A DNA stretch of 64,000 bases. It comes from DALYLB01 sp033763135. Lineage in GTDB: Bacteria > Acidobacteriota > Blastocatellia > RBC074. The translations under genes and the position numbers were made by a program. Under the pieces are notes generated by a model, which was given only the letters and a program-made list of their open reading frames with translations, searched no databases and had not been told where the DNA came from. Of the stretch, positions 8,933 through 22,314 are shown piece after piece (the first letter of the stretch is position 1; every line of letters starts with the position of its first letter). The DNA lies in NCBI GenBank assembly GCA_033763135.1, contig JANRKY010000221.1:4165-68164 (forward strand), in the 5' to 3' direction.

Positions 8933-10057
8933 ATGACACCTGAAATTCGCGAACTCTTTCCCGTGACGCGCAACTGCGTCTATCTCAATCACGCGGCGGT
9001 CTGCCCGATCTCGACGCCGGTGTACGACCGGATGGAGCGGCATCTGCGGGATCTGCGCGAGCATGGGGCGGTCCATTTCCGGGACTGGCTGGCGGACGTT
9101 CGGGGCGTGCGCGAGACGGCGGCGCGGTTCATCAACGCGCAGTGGCACGAGATCGCCTTCGCGCCGAACACGTCGGCGGGGCTGTCGATGATCGCGAACG
9201 GAATCGCGTGGCGGGCGGGTGAGAACATGGTCAGCGCCGATTGCGAGTTCCCCGCGAACGTCGTCCCGTGGATGCGGGTCGCGCGGGAGCATGGCGTCGA
9301 AGTCCGCAGGGCGCGCGAGCGGGCGGGCCGGTTGGAGACCGAAGAGATCCTCGGCCTGATCGACGATCGAACGCGCGTCGTCAGCCTGAGCTTCGTCGAG
9401 TTCGCGAGCGGCTTTCGCAACGATCTGGCGACGATCGGCCGCCACTGCCGCGAACGGGACATCCTTTTTGTCGTGGACGCCATTCAGGGGCTCGGCGCGC
9501 TCAAACTGGACGTGGAGGCATGCAGCATCGATGCCGTCTCTGCCGACGCGCACAAATTTCTGCTGGGCCCGGACGGCGTCGCGTTATTCTATCTCTCGCG
9601 CCGCGCGATGGAGCGAATTCAACCGACAATGGTCGGCTGGCTCTCGGTTGCGGATCCCGAGGATTTCGGCAATTATGAACAGCCCTATGCGGCGGGCGCG
9701 CGCCGCTTCGAACCGGGCGCGCTCAACACCGCCGGCGTCCTCGGACTCGGCGCGGCGATCGAGCTCTTCCAGCAGGTTGGCCTCGACGCCATCGAGCGCT
9801 ATCTGCTCGAACTCGGCGATCATCTCTGCGAACGACTCGAAGCGAAGGGCTACCGCGTCGTCAGCTCGCGCCGCGAAGGCGAGAAATCGGCCGTCATCGC
9901 CTGCGAGCACCCGCGCCATTCGGCCGAAGCGCTTTACGAACTGCTGGACCGGCACGGCATCATCACGACGCCGCGCCTGGGCCGGCTGCGAATCTCCCCA
10001 CACTTCTACAACACCCGCGATGAGATCGATCGGCTGATTGAAACCCTGCCGTCGTGA
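8933..10057 (+). CDS. Class V aminotransferase (cysteine desulfurase / isopenicillin-N epimerase-like)
   Basis: This 374-residue fold-type I PLP enzyme has its Schiff-base lysine in SADAHKFLLGPDG and the Asp that contacts the pyridine nitrogen in ILFVVDAIQGLGAL. The N-terminal RNCVYLNHAAVCPIS is typical of the class V group that includes SufS-like desulfurases, kynureninase-like enzymes and isopenicillin-N epimerase. A conserved mobile-loop Cys characteristic of dedicated desulfurases is not evident, so the exact reaction is open. The frame is open far upstream, but similarity begins at ATG 8933, after the repeat. Confidence 0.85.
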   Translation: MTPEIRELFPVTRNCVYLNHAAVCPISTPVYDRMERHLRDLREHGAVHFRDWLADVRGVRETAARFINAQWHEIAFAPNTSAGLSMIANGIAWRAGENMVSADCEFPANVVPWMRVAREHGVEVRRARERAGRLETEEILGLIDDRTRVVSLSFVEFASGFRNDLATIGRHCRERDILFVVDAIQGLGALKLDVEACSIDAVSADAHKFLLGPDGVALFYLSRRAMERIQPTMVGWLSVADPEDFGNYEQPYAAGARRFEPGALNTAGVLGLGAAIELFQQVGLDAIERYLLELGDHLCERLEAKGYRVVSSRREGEKSAVIACEHPRHSAEALYELLDRHGIITTPRLGRLRISPHFYNTRDEIDRLIETLPS

Positions 10058-10122
10058 ATCCACGCCGTCCCCTTGCGTCGTATCCTCAATCGCAATTTCA
10101 TCTCAAGGAGGATCTTTCGACG

Positions 10123-10776
10123 ATGATTTCCAGCCTTTTCCGCGCTCTCTTTTTCGTCGCGCTGCTCGTCGGCGCCTGGATGATCTATGAGAACTTCACC
10201 GGCCGCGCCAGCCATATGCGCGACTTCGATCCGAAACAGGTCGCCTCGCTCGAAACCGAGATGTGGCGCTCCTATTACGATCGCGAACGCGTCAAGCTCT
10301 TCAATCAACTCGCCGAACTGATGCGCACGCAATATCACATGTCCTTCACGAAATCGAACTCGGTCGCCTATCAGGCCGCGCGCGCCGCGTTCGTCTTCAA
10401 GGACGGCAAGAAGCGCGAAGATTACGAGCAGGCCCTGCCCCATCTCGTCAACTTCTATCAGGCCATCCGCGAAGGCAGCGACATCCCCTTCGATGTCCAG
10501 AAGGCCGCCAAACTCGAACTCGAATGGTGGATCATCCATCGCCAGCGCGACAAATACGACAAGGGCGATCTCGATCGCGCCCTCGCCGAACTCCCCGCCG
10601 AGATCTATCAGCTCCCCGCCGACCGCCTGATGAAACACGCCCGCCTCCGCCAGGAAGCCATGACGCTCCGCGACAAACGCGCCGCCGCCGGCGGCGTCTC
10701 CGAAACGGACTGGAAGAAGATCGACGCAATGCTGCAGGAATCCTGGCTGTCGCTCTGGGAAGAAGTGAATAAGTAA
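10123..10776 (+). CDS. Membrane-anchored hypothetical protein
   Basis: The ATG at 10123 is preceded by a strong AAGGAGG, giving 217 residues. One N-terminal helix (FRALFFVALLVGAWMIY) anchors a helical, charged domain rich in Tyr/Arg/Lys, with EMWRSYYDRERVKLFNQLAEL and LELEWWIIHRQRDKY as its most distinctive segments. I recognise no named domain. The topology suggests one membrane anchor and a periplasmic helical body, although a cytoplasmic body is possible. It ends directly before a terminator hairpin and is convergent with the VIT/vWA gene. Confidence 0.82.
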   Translation: MISSLFRALFFVALLVGAWMIYENFTGRASHMRDFDPKQVASLETEMWRSYYDRERVKLFNQLAELMRTQYHMSFTKSNSVAYQAARAAFVFKDGKKREDYEQALPHLVNFYQAIREGSDIPFDVQKAAKLELEWWIIHRQRDKYDKGDLDRALAELPAEIYQLPADRLMKHARLRQEAMTLRDKRAAAGGVSETDWKKIDAMLQESWLSLWEEVNK

Positions 10777-10798
10777 GGGCAGGCACGGGGGCCTGCCC
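10777..10798. terminator. Hairpin between convergent genes
   Basis: GGGCAGGC and GCCTGCCC pair around a 6-base loop, filling the 22-base gap between the stop codons of two convergent genes. There is no T-tract, so intrinsic termination is not certain. Confidence 0.5.
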
Positions 10799-13270
10799 CT
10801 ACCGCTGCGCCGCGATGTACTGGACCGCATCCAGGGCCGCGAGGGCGGCCAGCTTCTCGATCGGGAGGCGTCCGATGAGGAAGCGGGAGGATTTCGGATC
10901 GAGGAGGATCTCGAAGCCGAGGGCCTTGAGTTTCGCGAGGGTCGCGGGCGACTTGTCGGCGAGGCGAAGCTGGAGTTCGGCCTTGCCGGCGCGAACGAAG
11001 GCAGCCTCGGCCGGGGCGGGCGCCGCGCCGGTGCGGACGCGTTCGGCGAGCGCGGCGATGTCGGGGGCCATTTTGGGGGAAGCGGCGAGCTTGTCGGCGC
11101 TTTCGGTCTTTGTGACTGGAATAGGCTTTGGCGGCGGCGGAGCCATTGGCGTCGCGCTCGGGATGACGGAAGCTGAATCCATGGGGCCATCGCCGCGACC
11201 GCTACCGATGGCCACGGAGCTTCCGGAGAGGACGCCTCCCGAGACCGATCTGCGATGGGGCGCTGAAAATTGCGCGCTCTTCCTCTCCTTATCCCGTTCG
11301 CCGAAGACGCCTTCGCGGCTGACGCCTTCGGGCATTTCGACGGGGACCTCGACGCGACGCGGTTCGCCGCCGGTGGTGATCGTCGCTTCTTCGACGGCGA
11401 CGAAGGAGGTGAACTGCGTCATCAGCCGGTATTCGAGGCCGAGTTGAGTGATGGCGTCGCGGATCTCGGGCTGCGGATTGCCGTTCTGCAGGCCCTGATA
11501 ATCCCGGCTCATCAGTTCATCGATGCGCGTGCGGGCCCAGAGCGTGGCGAGCACGTCGTGCGCGGGCTGGGCATCGGGGAGTTCGACGGGAATCTCCCGC
11601 GTGAACTCGCGGCCGGCGAGCCGTCCCTTCAATCGAACCGTCCCGCGCGCGCCGGCCGTATAGCGGCCCGTCAGGACGAGCGGTTTCGCGCTGAAAAGAT
11701 CGGGAATCCGTTGCGGATAGACATCGGCGACGGGCAGACCGTTCCAGTCGATCTCGATATCGGTGAGCAGCGGGTTGCGAACCCGCTCGTGGAATCGCCG
11801 CGCGGCGGCCGAGCCGTCGTCATTGAGCGAGACGTATTCGACCTCGCCGCGTCCCGCCTCAGCCATCTTGTCGAGCAGAAACCGGTTGACCGACGAGCCG
11901 ATGCCGAACGAGAAGACCCGCGCGTTCGGATGCTTCTGCACCTCGCCGATCACTTCCATATCATTGCCGATATAGCCGTCGGTCATGAAACAGACGATGC
12001 GCACGTGGTCCTGCTTGTCGGACGGCGCGAGCGCGGCGCGAATCGCCGTCATCATCTCGGTTCCGCCCGATCCCGCCCGCGACGCGAGAAACAACTGCGC
12101 GCGGCGCAGGTTTTCCCGCGTCGCGGGCAATGGCTGAGGAAACAGAACGTGCGTGTCTCCGGCAAAGGTGATCAGATTGAAGGTGTCTTCGGGATGAAGC
12201 GCATCGAGCGCGAGCTTCATCGTCTCCTTCGCCTTCTCGATCGGGAAGCCCTCCATCGAGCCCGAGGTATCGAGCACGAAGACCAGCTCTTTCGGCGCGA
12301 CATCGGCCGCCGTCACCCGATCGGGCGGCTGGAGAATCATCGAGAAGAACCCGCCCTGCGCGCCGCGATGCGTCAGGATCGCGTCGCTGATCTTCTTTCC
12401 CGCGACGTCGAACTTGAGGACGAAGTCCTTGTTCGGAATGGTCGTCTCGCCGCGAAGCTCCACGACCGCCTGGTTCGCGGCCGGTCGATGCGTCAGCACC
12501 GGGTGAGAGCCGCAGGCAAGCGAATCGATCGGCACGCCCGCATCGAGCGTGACCTGGATCGAGATGTCGTGCCCCGCGCGCATGCCGGGCGCCGCCACCT
12601 GCGGCGTGATGCGCGAACCGTCGGGAACCTGACTCGTGTCGGGCGCAAAGCCCGCGCTCTGCCGGCCGACGGGCGCGCCGGGAATGTAGCGTGGACCGAC
12701 CACCATCGGAAAAACGAAGGAATAGGTCCCCTCCTCGTATTTCAGGATCTCCACATAGCTGATCGCGATCTTGACGACCGCGCCCGGCGCGATGTTCGCG
12801 ACCGATTGCGTGAAGATGTTCGGCCGCTCCTGATCGAGCAGCCCGGCGACCTGCCCCGCGCGACGCGCCGTCTCGTAGATCGCCCGCGCCTCCTCGCGAC
12901 GCTTGATCCGCCCCTTCACGACGCGATCGCCGACCGTCATCGTCATCTCATCCACCGCCGCGTTCTGCGGCAGCGGAAAGACATAGACCGCCTCGATCTT
13001 GTCGACTCCCGGATTCTGAAACTCCTGCGTGACGTTGACCCGCGCGAGCGAACCGCTGATCTCGGCCTTCACCGCCGTCTGTTTCAACGGACATTCGCTG
13101 CGCAGCTCCCCGGTTTGATCCAGAATCCGCAGCGAACCCTGCGTCACGCCGCGCGGCGCGGCCTCGACGACATTGAAATTTTCCGCGGGCCCCCGCCACG
13201 CAAACCAGCCCAGCAACGCCAGAACCGTCAGGCCGCCATAGATGATCGAGAGAGCAAATCCTTGTTTCAT
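10799..13270 (-). CDS. VIT and von Willebrand A domain protein
   Basis: This 823-residue protein has an N-terminal membrane anchor or signal segment (ALSIIYGGLTVLALLGWFAW), a VIT (inter-alpha-trypsin inhibitor) domain at about residues 60-190 (QEFQNPGVDKIEAVYVFPLP) and a vWA domain from about 328. The vWA MIDAS is intact (FVLDTSGSMEG, D334; MTDGYIGND later). A Pro/Ser-rich linker follows, then a C-terminal domain with no known match. The start at 13270 follows AGAGGT. In bacteria such proteins are envelope or secreted adhesion and scaffold modules, and some are sortase/exosortase targets, but no LPxTG-like or PEP-CTERM sorting signal is seen here. Function is unknown. Confidence 0.88.
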   Translation of the reverse strand: MKQGFALSIIYGGLTVLALLGWFAWRGPAENFNVVEAAPRGVTQGSLRILDQTGELRSECPLKQTAVKAEISGSLARVNVTQEFQNPGVDKIEAVYVFPLPQNAAVDEMTMTVGDRVVKGRIKRREEARAIYETARRAGQVAGLLDQERPNIFTQSVANIAPGAVVKIAISYVEILKYEEGTYSFVFPMVVGPRYIPGAPVGRQSAGFAPDTSQVPDGSRITPQVAAPGMRAGHDISIQVTLDAGVPIDSLACGSHPVLTHRPAANQAVVELRGETTIPNKDFVLKFDVAGKKISDAILTHRGAQGGFFSMILQPPDRVTAADVAPKELVFVLDTSGSMEGFPIEKAKETMKLALDALHPEDTFNLITFAGDTHVLFPQPLPATRENLRRAQLFLASRAGSGGTEMMTAIRAALAPSDKQDHVRIVCFMTDGYIGNDMEVIGEVQKHPNARVFSFGIGSSVNRFLLDKMAEAGRGEVEYVSLNDDGSAAARRFHERVRNPLLTDIEIDWNGLPVADVYPQRIPDLFSAKPLVLTGRYTAGARGTVRLKGRLAGREFTREIPVELPDAQPAHDVLATLWARTRIDELMSRDYQGLQNGNPQPEIRDAITQLGLEYRLMTQFTSFVAVEEATITTGGEPRRVEVPVEMPEGVSREGVFGERDKERKSAQFSAPHRRSVSGGVLSGSSVAIGSGRGDGPMDSASVIPSATPMAPPPPKPIPVTKTESADKLAASPKMAPDIAALAERVRTGAAPAPAEAAFVRAGKAELQLRLADKSPATLAKLKALGFEILLDPKSSRFLIGRLPIEKLAALAALDAVQYIAAQR

Positions 13271-13490
13271 TATTACCTCTTCGCTGAGAAATGGGACGGA
13301 TGCGACCGAGCCCCGTTCCCTTTTGAACACACTTCGAGATGCGCCGTGCCCGCGCACGACCGACTCGTTTCAACTTTGCAAATCGCGATTGGCTGTATGG
13401 ACGCCGAAGGTGCGAAATGGGTTCCGCCCCTTTCGCACTTTGAACGCCCTGAAAACAGGGGCTTGCAAACGGGCCGGAAATTTAATGAGT

Positions 13491-13520
13491 TTGACGATAT
13501 GAAATTTCGATTGCTATGAT
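13491..13520 (+). promoter_or_regulatory. Sigma-70-type promoter of ndk
   Basis: TTGACG (13491-13496), an 18-base spacer and TATGAT (13515-13520) precede ndk, with a predicted start near 13527 and a leader of about 35 bases. The rest of the 291-base divergent region with the VIT/vWA gene (13271-13490) shows no other clear feature. Confidence 0.7.
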
Positions 13521-13561
13521 CTCCGACTATTCATCGTCAACCATTTTCATCAAGGAGAACC

Positions 13562-14083
<522 letters not shown>

Positions 14084-14099
14084 CTTCATCATTCCAACC

Positions 14100-14777
14100 A
14101 TGTTCATTCTCGAAGCCCGCAATGTGACCCGCGAATATCCGATGAAGGCCGAGAACGTGCAGGCGCTCTCGGGCGTCTCGGTGTCGATCGAGCGGGGGGA
14201 GTTCGTCGCGATTCTGGGGACGAGCGGCTCGGGAAAGTCGACGCTGCTCAATCTGTTCGGCGGACTGGATCGGCCGACGACGGGAGAGATTCTGTTCGAT
14301 GGAGAGAGTCTGGCGCCGCTCACGTCGCGCGAGATGTCGCGATATCGGCTGCGCCGGGTCGGAATGATCTTTCAGAGTTTCAATCTGATTCCGACGATGT
14401 CGGCGCGAGAGAATGTCGCGCTGGCGCTGGCCTTTGCGGGGCAGTCGCGCGTCGAGCGCCACAAGCGGGCCGGCGAGCTGCTCGACCGGGTGGGGCTCAC
14501 GCATCGGGCGGACCATCTGCCGTCGGAGCTTTCGGGCGGCGAACAGCAGCGCGTATCGATTGCGCGCGCGCTCGCCAATGAACCGCAGGTGCTGCTCGCC
14601 GACGAGCCGACGGGCAATCTGGACAGCCGGCGCGCGGCCGAGCTGATGGGCCTGCTCGACGAGATGCGCCAACGGGACGGCAAGACCATCGTCCTCGTAA
14701 CCCACGATCAGGAACTCGCGCGAAATTTCTGCACCCGGACCATCCGACTGAAAGACGGCCAGGTCGTCGAAGCTTGA
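14100..14777 (+). CDS. ABC transporter ATP-binding protein (MacB/LolD-like)
   Basis: This 225-residue cytoplasmic ATPase has Walker A GTSGSGKST, a Q-loop MIFQSFNLIPTMSARENV, signature LSGGEQQRVSIARAL, Walker B VLLADEPTGNLDS and H-loop VLVTHDQ. The FNLIPTM and GNLDS contexts are typical of the MacB/LolD/FtsE group of mechanotransmission ABC systems. It is followed after four bases by an FtsX-type permease, so the two form one transporter. The start at 14100 is the best fit to homology although the upstream sequence is a repeat without a good ribosome-binding site. Confidence 0.93.
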   Translation: MFILEARNVTREYPMKAENVQALSGVSVSIERGEFVAILGTSGSGKSTLLNLFGGLDRPTTGEILFDGESLAPLTSREMSRYRLRRVGMIFQSFNLIPTMSARENVALALAFAGQSRVERHKRAGELLDRVGLTHRADHLPSELSGGEQQRVSIARALANEPQVLLADEPTGNLDSRRAAELMGLLDEMRQRDGKTIVLVTHDQELARNFCTRTIRLKDGQVVEA

Positions 14778-14781
14778 GCCT

Positions 14782-16335
14782 ATGAACTTCGCAGACATCA
14801 TTGCACTCGCGATTCGGAATTTGCGCCAGGCGAAACTGCGGACGACGTTGACCGTCATCGGCGTCATCGTCGGCGTGGCCGCGATCGTGACCATGGTCAG
14901 CTTCGGCATCGGCCTGCAGCAGAACATCATCACCAACGCCTTTTCACGGCTCGACGCCTTTACGTCCATCACGATTCTCGGCGCGGACGCCGACGATCTG
15001 CTCGCCATGACCGAGGGGCGAACCGCCATCGACGAGATGGAGCCGGATGCCGTCCCGTCGCCGGAGCCCCTGCCGTCCCCCGAGGCCTCGCCGGCGGAAC
15101 CGGTCGCCACCCCCCGCCGGCCACGCCGGATCCTCAACGATGAGATGATCGCGTCGATTCGACAGATGAAAGGCATTCGCTTCGCGGCCCCGATCATCTC
15201 GTTTTCAAGCTATGTTCGCTTCGATCGCCGCACGCGATTTCAGAACATCGCCGGGGCCACGAGCGGCGCCGATCCGCGCTTCCGGACCTTTCTGGCGGGA
15301 CAGGGATTTTCCAGCGACGACGCCAACGAGGCCGTCGTCAACGAAAACTTCGTCGCGGCCTACAGCCCCGAAGCCCTTCGCAATCGCCGCAACCGGCGCC
15401 CCAATCCCGGCGGGCCGTTTCAGACGCAACCCGAGAAGAGCGACGAGGAGCGCGCCAGAGACGCGCAGACCGTCATCGGAAAAGAGCTCACGGTGCTCTC
15501 GCTGCCGTCGGAGGACGGCGCCTCCGCGAGCATCTTCGGCATTCCGCTGCTCAACCCGGGCGCGATGGGACAGTCCGCGCCGGGCGCACCGGACGATTCG
15601 AAATACGAGAAGCATCTCTTTCGCATCGTCGGCGTGTTGAAGGCGGAAGGCGGAATCAACTTCAGCCCGTTCGGCAACGCCAATTTCTATCTTCCCCTCG
15701 AACAGGCCAAGCGATTGCGCGAAGCCAATCTCTCGCCGATGGAGCGCATGGGCGGCACGCTGACCCGGCAGAACGGCTATCGCGCCGTCGAAGCGCGCGT
15801 GACCGATCCCGGCCAGATCAAGCCGCTCACCGAAACGTTCAGCCAGATGGGCTTTCGCGTCTTTTCGGTCGTCACGCAGCTCGAAGAGATCGAGCGCATC
15901 TTTCTGATCATCAACAGCAGTCTGGCGCTGATCGGCGGGATTGCGCTGCTCGTGGCCTCGTTCGGCATTTCGAACACGATGATCATGTCGATCCGCGAAC
16001 GGACGCGCGAGATCGGCATCATGAAGGCCATCGGCGGCTCCGACAGCGAGATCATGCGGATCTTCTTTGTCGAGGCGAGCCTGATCGGCCTCTTCGGCGG
16101 CGTGCTGGGCGTGCTCGCCGGCTGGGGCATCGACCGCATCGCCAATGTGCTCGCGAACCAGTGGATCCTGCGGCAGACGGGACAGGCCATTCGCCGCGTC
16201 GAATTCTTCTCGATCCCCTGGTATCTCTCGGGCGGCGCGATTCTCTTCGCCATCGTCGTCAGTCTGCTCGCCGCGATCTATCCCGCGCTCAGCGCCGCCA
16301 AGGTCGATCCGATCAAGGCCCTTCGATACGAATGA
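14782..16335 (+). CDS. ABC transporter permease (MacB/FtsX type)
   Basis: This 517-residue inner-membrane protein has one N-terminal helix (TLTVIGVIVGVAAIVTMVSF), a large periplasmic region of about 320 residues containing a Pro/Glu-rich insert near residues 90-115, and three C-terminal helices (NSSLALIGGIALLVASFGI onwards) with the FtsX signature TREIGIMKAIGGSDSEIMRIF. It partners the ATPase just upstream. Such pairs move lipoproteins, peptides or macrolides from the periplasm, usually with an adaptor. The adaptor gene nearby (16489-17754) is on the opposite strand and belongs to the RND pump, so no adaptor is assigned. Confidence 0.92.
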   Translation: MNFADIIALAIRNLRQAKLRTTLTVIGVIVGVAAIVTMVSFGIGLQQNIITNAFSRLDAFTSITILGADADDLLAMTEGRTAIDEMEPDAVPSPEPLPSPEASPAEPVATPRRPRRILNDEMIASIRQMKGIRFAAPIISFSSYVRFDRRTRFQNIAGATSGADPRFRTFLAGQGFSSDDANEAVVNENFVAAYSPEALRNRRNRRPNPGGPFQTQPEKSDEERARDAQTVIGKELTVLSLPSEDGASASIFGIPLLNPGAMGQSAPGAPDDSKYEKHLFRIVGVLKAEGGINFSPFGNANFYLPLEQAKRLREANLSPMERMGGTLTRQNGYRAVEARVTDPGQIKPLTETFSQMGFRVFSVVTQLEEIERIFLIINSSLALIGGIALLVASFGISNTMIMSIRERTREIGIMKAIGGSDSEIMRIFFVEASLIGLFGGVLGVLAGWGIDRIANVLANQWILRQTGQAIRRVEFFSIPWYLSGGAILFAIVVSLLAAIYPALSAAKVDPIKALRYE

Positions 16336-16469
16336 GCAAATGAACCACGGGGAGCACGGCGCGGCGGAGCCGCAACCAAATGCAGTACGGGGAGCGTCAG
16401 CGACCCGGGCCGCGGATCAAACGGCCCGTGATGAATCCTCAGGTCGCTGACGCTCCCCGTACTGCATTT
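16336..16469. repeat. Partial CACGGGGAG element and perfect 28-base inverted repeat
   Basis: The region opens with TGAACCACGGGGAGCACGG, half of a CACGGGGAG-family element. It then has perfectly complementary 28-base arms at 16378-16405 and 16442-16469 (AAATGCAGTACGGGGAG... and its complement) around a 36-base loop that holds a nested CGGGCCG/CGGCCCG stem. It lies between convergent genes (permease and efflux adaptor), so it can serve as a bidirectional terminator. Confidence 0.8.
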
Positions 16470-16488
16470 CTTGCTCAAAACCTCTGAG

Positions 16489-17754
16489 TTATTTCAGGCT
16501 GCGGCCCATTTCGGCGCGGAGAAAGAAGCTGCCCTCGGTGACGACCTCTTCGCCGGCGGTCAGCCCGCGGAGCGCCTCCGCCCATTCGCCGATCTCGCCG
16601 CCGATCTCGACTCTGCGAATCTGAAAGCTGCCGGGAGCGATCTTCACGAAGACGATCCGTTCTTCGCCCATGGCCTGCACGGCGCTCTTTGGGACGGCGG
16701 GGACGAGACGCGCGCCGCCGAGATCGAGCGCGACGTCGACGAACATGCCGAGTTTGAGCGACTGATTCGGGTTGAGCGTCTCGATGCGGACCTGCGCGGT
16801 GCGCGTCTGGGGATCGACGCGCGGATCGATATAGGCGATCGTGCCGCGAAAACCGCGGCTCGGCGCGGCGGGCGTAGTGATCGTCACGCCCGCGCCGGTT
16901 CGCAGCGTCGCGAAGTCCTTCTCGTAAAAGCTGGCAATGACCCAGACGGAAGAGAGATCCGTGACGGAGAAGAGCGCATCGGTCGTCATCGCGACCTGTC
17001 CCGGATTGGCGTTTCGCGTCGTGATCACGCCGGAGGACGGCGAGTGGACCGGAACCTCGGAGCGCACGTCCGAAGCCGTTTGCAGCCTGTCGATCTCGGC
17101 CTCGGTCAGTCCGTAGAGTTTCATCCGCTCGCGAAGCGCGGCGTGTTCGGCGTGATGCTCGCGCAGCCGGGCCCGGACCTCTTCCTGCTCCTGCCGGCTG
17201 ACGGCGCCGATCTCCACCAGTCTCTCGAACCGCTTGTCCTGCGAGATGTGGAACTGCAGGTTCGCGTCGACCGTCAGGAACTTCATCTGCGCCTCGGCCA
17301 GATCCGAGCTGAAGATCATCGCGAGAATCTGGCCCTGCCGTACGAAATCGCCGAGCTGCACATTGACGCGGGTCAATCGTCCGCCGACGAGCGGCGTGAC
17401 GCGCGTCTCGCGATAGGCATTCGGTTGAATCGACCCGGTCGTGCGCAGTTGTTCGGCCAGGCTGCGCGTCTCGACGAACGCATAACGAAGTCCCGCGCGA
17501 TCGGCCATCTCCGGACTGATCGTCAGATCGGCCTTTCCGCCCGGCGACGCCGCGACGGCGGGAGAAGAGTCCGTCGTCGCGGCCACTGTCGGAACGGGCC
17601 GCGCAGCCATCCGCCCGGTCGCCGATTCCGGACGGCGCGCGACCAGATAGACGGCGACCGCCGCGATGCACAACAGAATGGCGCCCGGCAGCAGCCATCG
17701 CCGCCGCGCTCTCCCGGATTCGTTCTCCCGCTTCTCATTTTCGTTCCGGCTCAT
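16489..17754 (-). CDS. RND efflux periplasmic adaptor (heavy-metal, CusB-like)
   Basis: This 421-residue membrane-fusion protein has an N-terminal anchor (LLPGAILLCIAAVAVYLVA), a barrel-sandwich hybrid/lipoyl half-motif RVTPLVGGRLTRVNVQLGDF, a helical hairpin at about residues 170-230 and a beta-barrel plus membrane-proximal domain (VWVIASFYEKDFATL). It links the inner-membrane pump with the outer-membrane channel. Its ATG overlaps the stop of the TolC-like gene by 4 bases. Metal specificity is inferred from the pump beside it. Confidence 0.9.
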   Translation of the reverse strand: MSRNENEKRENESGRARRRWLLPGAILLCIAAVAVYLVARRPESATGRMAARPVPTVAATTDSSPAVAASPGGKADLTISPEMADRAGLRYAFVETRSLAEQLRTTGSIQPNAYRETRVTPLVGGRLTRVNVQLGDFVRQGQILAMIFSSDLAEAQMKFLTVDANLQFHISQDKRFERLVEIGAVSRQEQEEVRARLREHHAEHAALRERMKLYGLTEAEIDRLQTASDVRSEVPVHSPSSGVITTRNANPGQVAMTTDALFSVTDLSSVWVIASFYEKDFATLRTGAGVTITTPAAPSRGFRGTIAYIDPRVDPQTRTAQVRIETLNPNQSLKLGMFVDVALDLGGARLVPAVPKSAVQAMGEERIVFVKIAPGSFQIRRVEIGGEIGEWAEALRGLTAGEEVVTEGSFFLRAEMGRSLK

Positions 17755-19057
17755 GGATTCCTCCGCGTTCGCGCCGGATTGCCCAGCGCGCTTTCAAGTT
17801 CGACGGACGACAGAAAGTGCTCCTGCAGCGCCTCGTTATGGCTCATCTCGATCTCGACCAGGCGTCGCTGTTCACTGAGAACATCGGTCATCCGCAGATG
17901 GCCGAGTTCATAGCTCGCCTGGGCGATGCGCAGGTTGTTCCGGGAAGCCGCCAGCAATTCGAGATCGAAGGTCTTCAGCACGCGCGCCGCGCCGTCGCGG
18001 CGAATGAAGGCGGTCGTCACCTCCCGGTGGACGACCGATTCGAGAAAGACCCGGCGCAGTCGGGCCGTCTCGCGCGCGGCAACGGCGGCTTCGATCGTGC
18101 CCTGGTTTCTGTTTCGCACCGGCAGCGCGATCGAGACGCCGCCGCGAACCATGTAGTTGGTCATCATCACCCGTTCCCGCTCGCCGGACTCGGGGCTGAT
18201 GCCCAGTTGATCGAAGCGCAGCGCCTGTCGGCCGAACTGCGTGAAGAGACTGACGTCGAATCGCCCTTCGGCCCGAGCCTGTTCGATCATCGCGTCGGCG
18301 AGCGCCTCGGCTTCGCGCGCGGCTGCCAGATCGGGGCGCGAAGCCAGCGCCTGCGCGATCGCCTGCTCCTTCGTCAGCAGGCTCGTCGGCGGCGCGGCGA
18401 ACTCATCGCGCAGCAGCAGCGGCTCTTCCGGCGCCATGCCGAGCAGGTTCTTCAACTCTTCGAGCAGCAGATCGAGCCGCGCGCCGAGCGTCGTCCGCTG
18501 CGCGTCGAGCCGCCCCACCTCGACGCGCATCTGGCTCTGTTCGAGCGGCGCGCTCACGCCGGCCTCGACGCGTGCCCTGACCAGCTCGTAGCTGCGCCCA
18601 TTGAGATCGACGAGCCGGGCGACCAGATCGAGGTTGCGCGCCGCGGCGATCGCTTCGCCGTATTTCAATCGCACCTCCGCCGCCAGCCGACGCTCCCGAT
18701 CGCCGATCTCCAGGCGCATCCGCGTCAGCTCCCGATCCGCGACCTCGACGCGGCGCGCGCGTCGGCCGCCGAGTTCGAGCGGAAGCGAAACGCCCACATT
18801 GACCTCGTTCATGCCGCGATCGTTGACGCTCGTCCCGCCCATCACATCGAGCATCGGATTGGCGCGAAGCCCCGCCTGCCGAAGCCTGCCCTGCGCCTCT
18901 TCGAGCGCCTTGCGCTCCGCGAGCAGCTCGCCGTTCCGCTCGAACGCCCGCCGAACGGCCTCCTCCAGGCTCACGCCCTCCGCCGAATCCAGATGGCGTC
19001 GCGGCGATTCCTGCGCGCGCGCGGAGAGCAGCAACGCGATCATCAACAGCGCAACTT

Positions 19058-19061
<4 letters not shown>
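17751..19061 (-). CDS. TolC-family outer-membrane efflux protein
   Basis: This 436-residue protein has a signal peptide (VALLMIALLLSARAQ) and two internally similar outer-membrane efflux (OEP) halves with long coiled segments, for example ARVEAGVSAPLEQSQMRVE and RIAQASYELGHLRMTDVLSEQ, the latter typical of CzcC/CusC-type channels. The frame is open far upstream of 19061, but that part lies inside the pump gene and has no signal peptide, so the start was set at MKVALLM. It overlaps both neighbours by 4 bases, as expected for a translationally coupled tripartite pump. Confidence 0.9.
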
Positions 19062-22258
<3,197 letters not shown>

Positions 22259-22271
22259 ATGCGGACGCCCT

Positions 22272-22304
22272 GCGTGCAGGGCGCGCCTCGCGCGCCCTGC
22301 ACGC
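22272..22304. other. Intercistronic hairpin in the efflux operon
   Basis: A perfect 15-base stem (GCGTGCAGGGCGCGC and complement) with a 3-base loop lies between the YtkA-like gene and the RND pump gene. It lacks a T-tract. It could attenuate read-through or stabilise mRNA ends and so set the ratio of lipoprotein to pump. Confidence 0.55.
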
Positions 22305-22314
22305 CATTCGCGGC

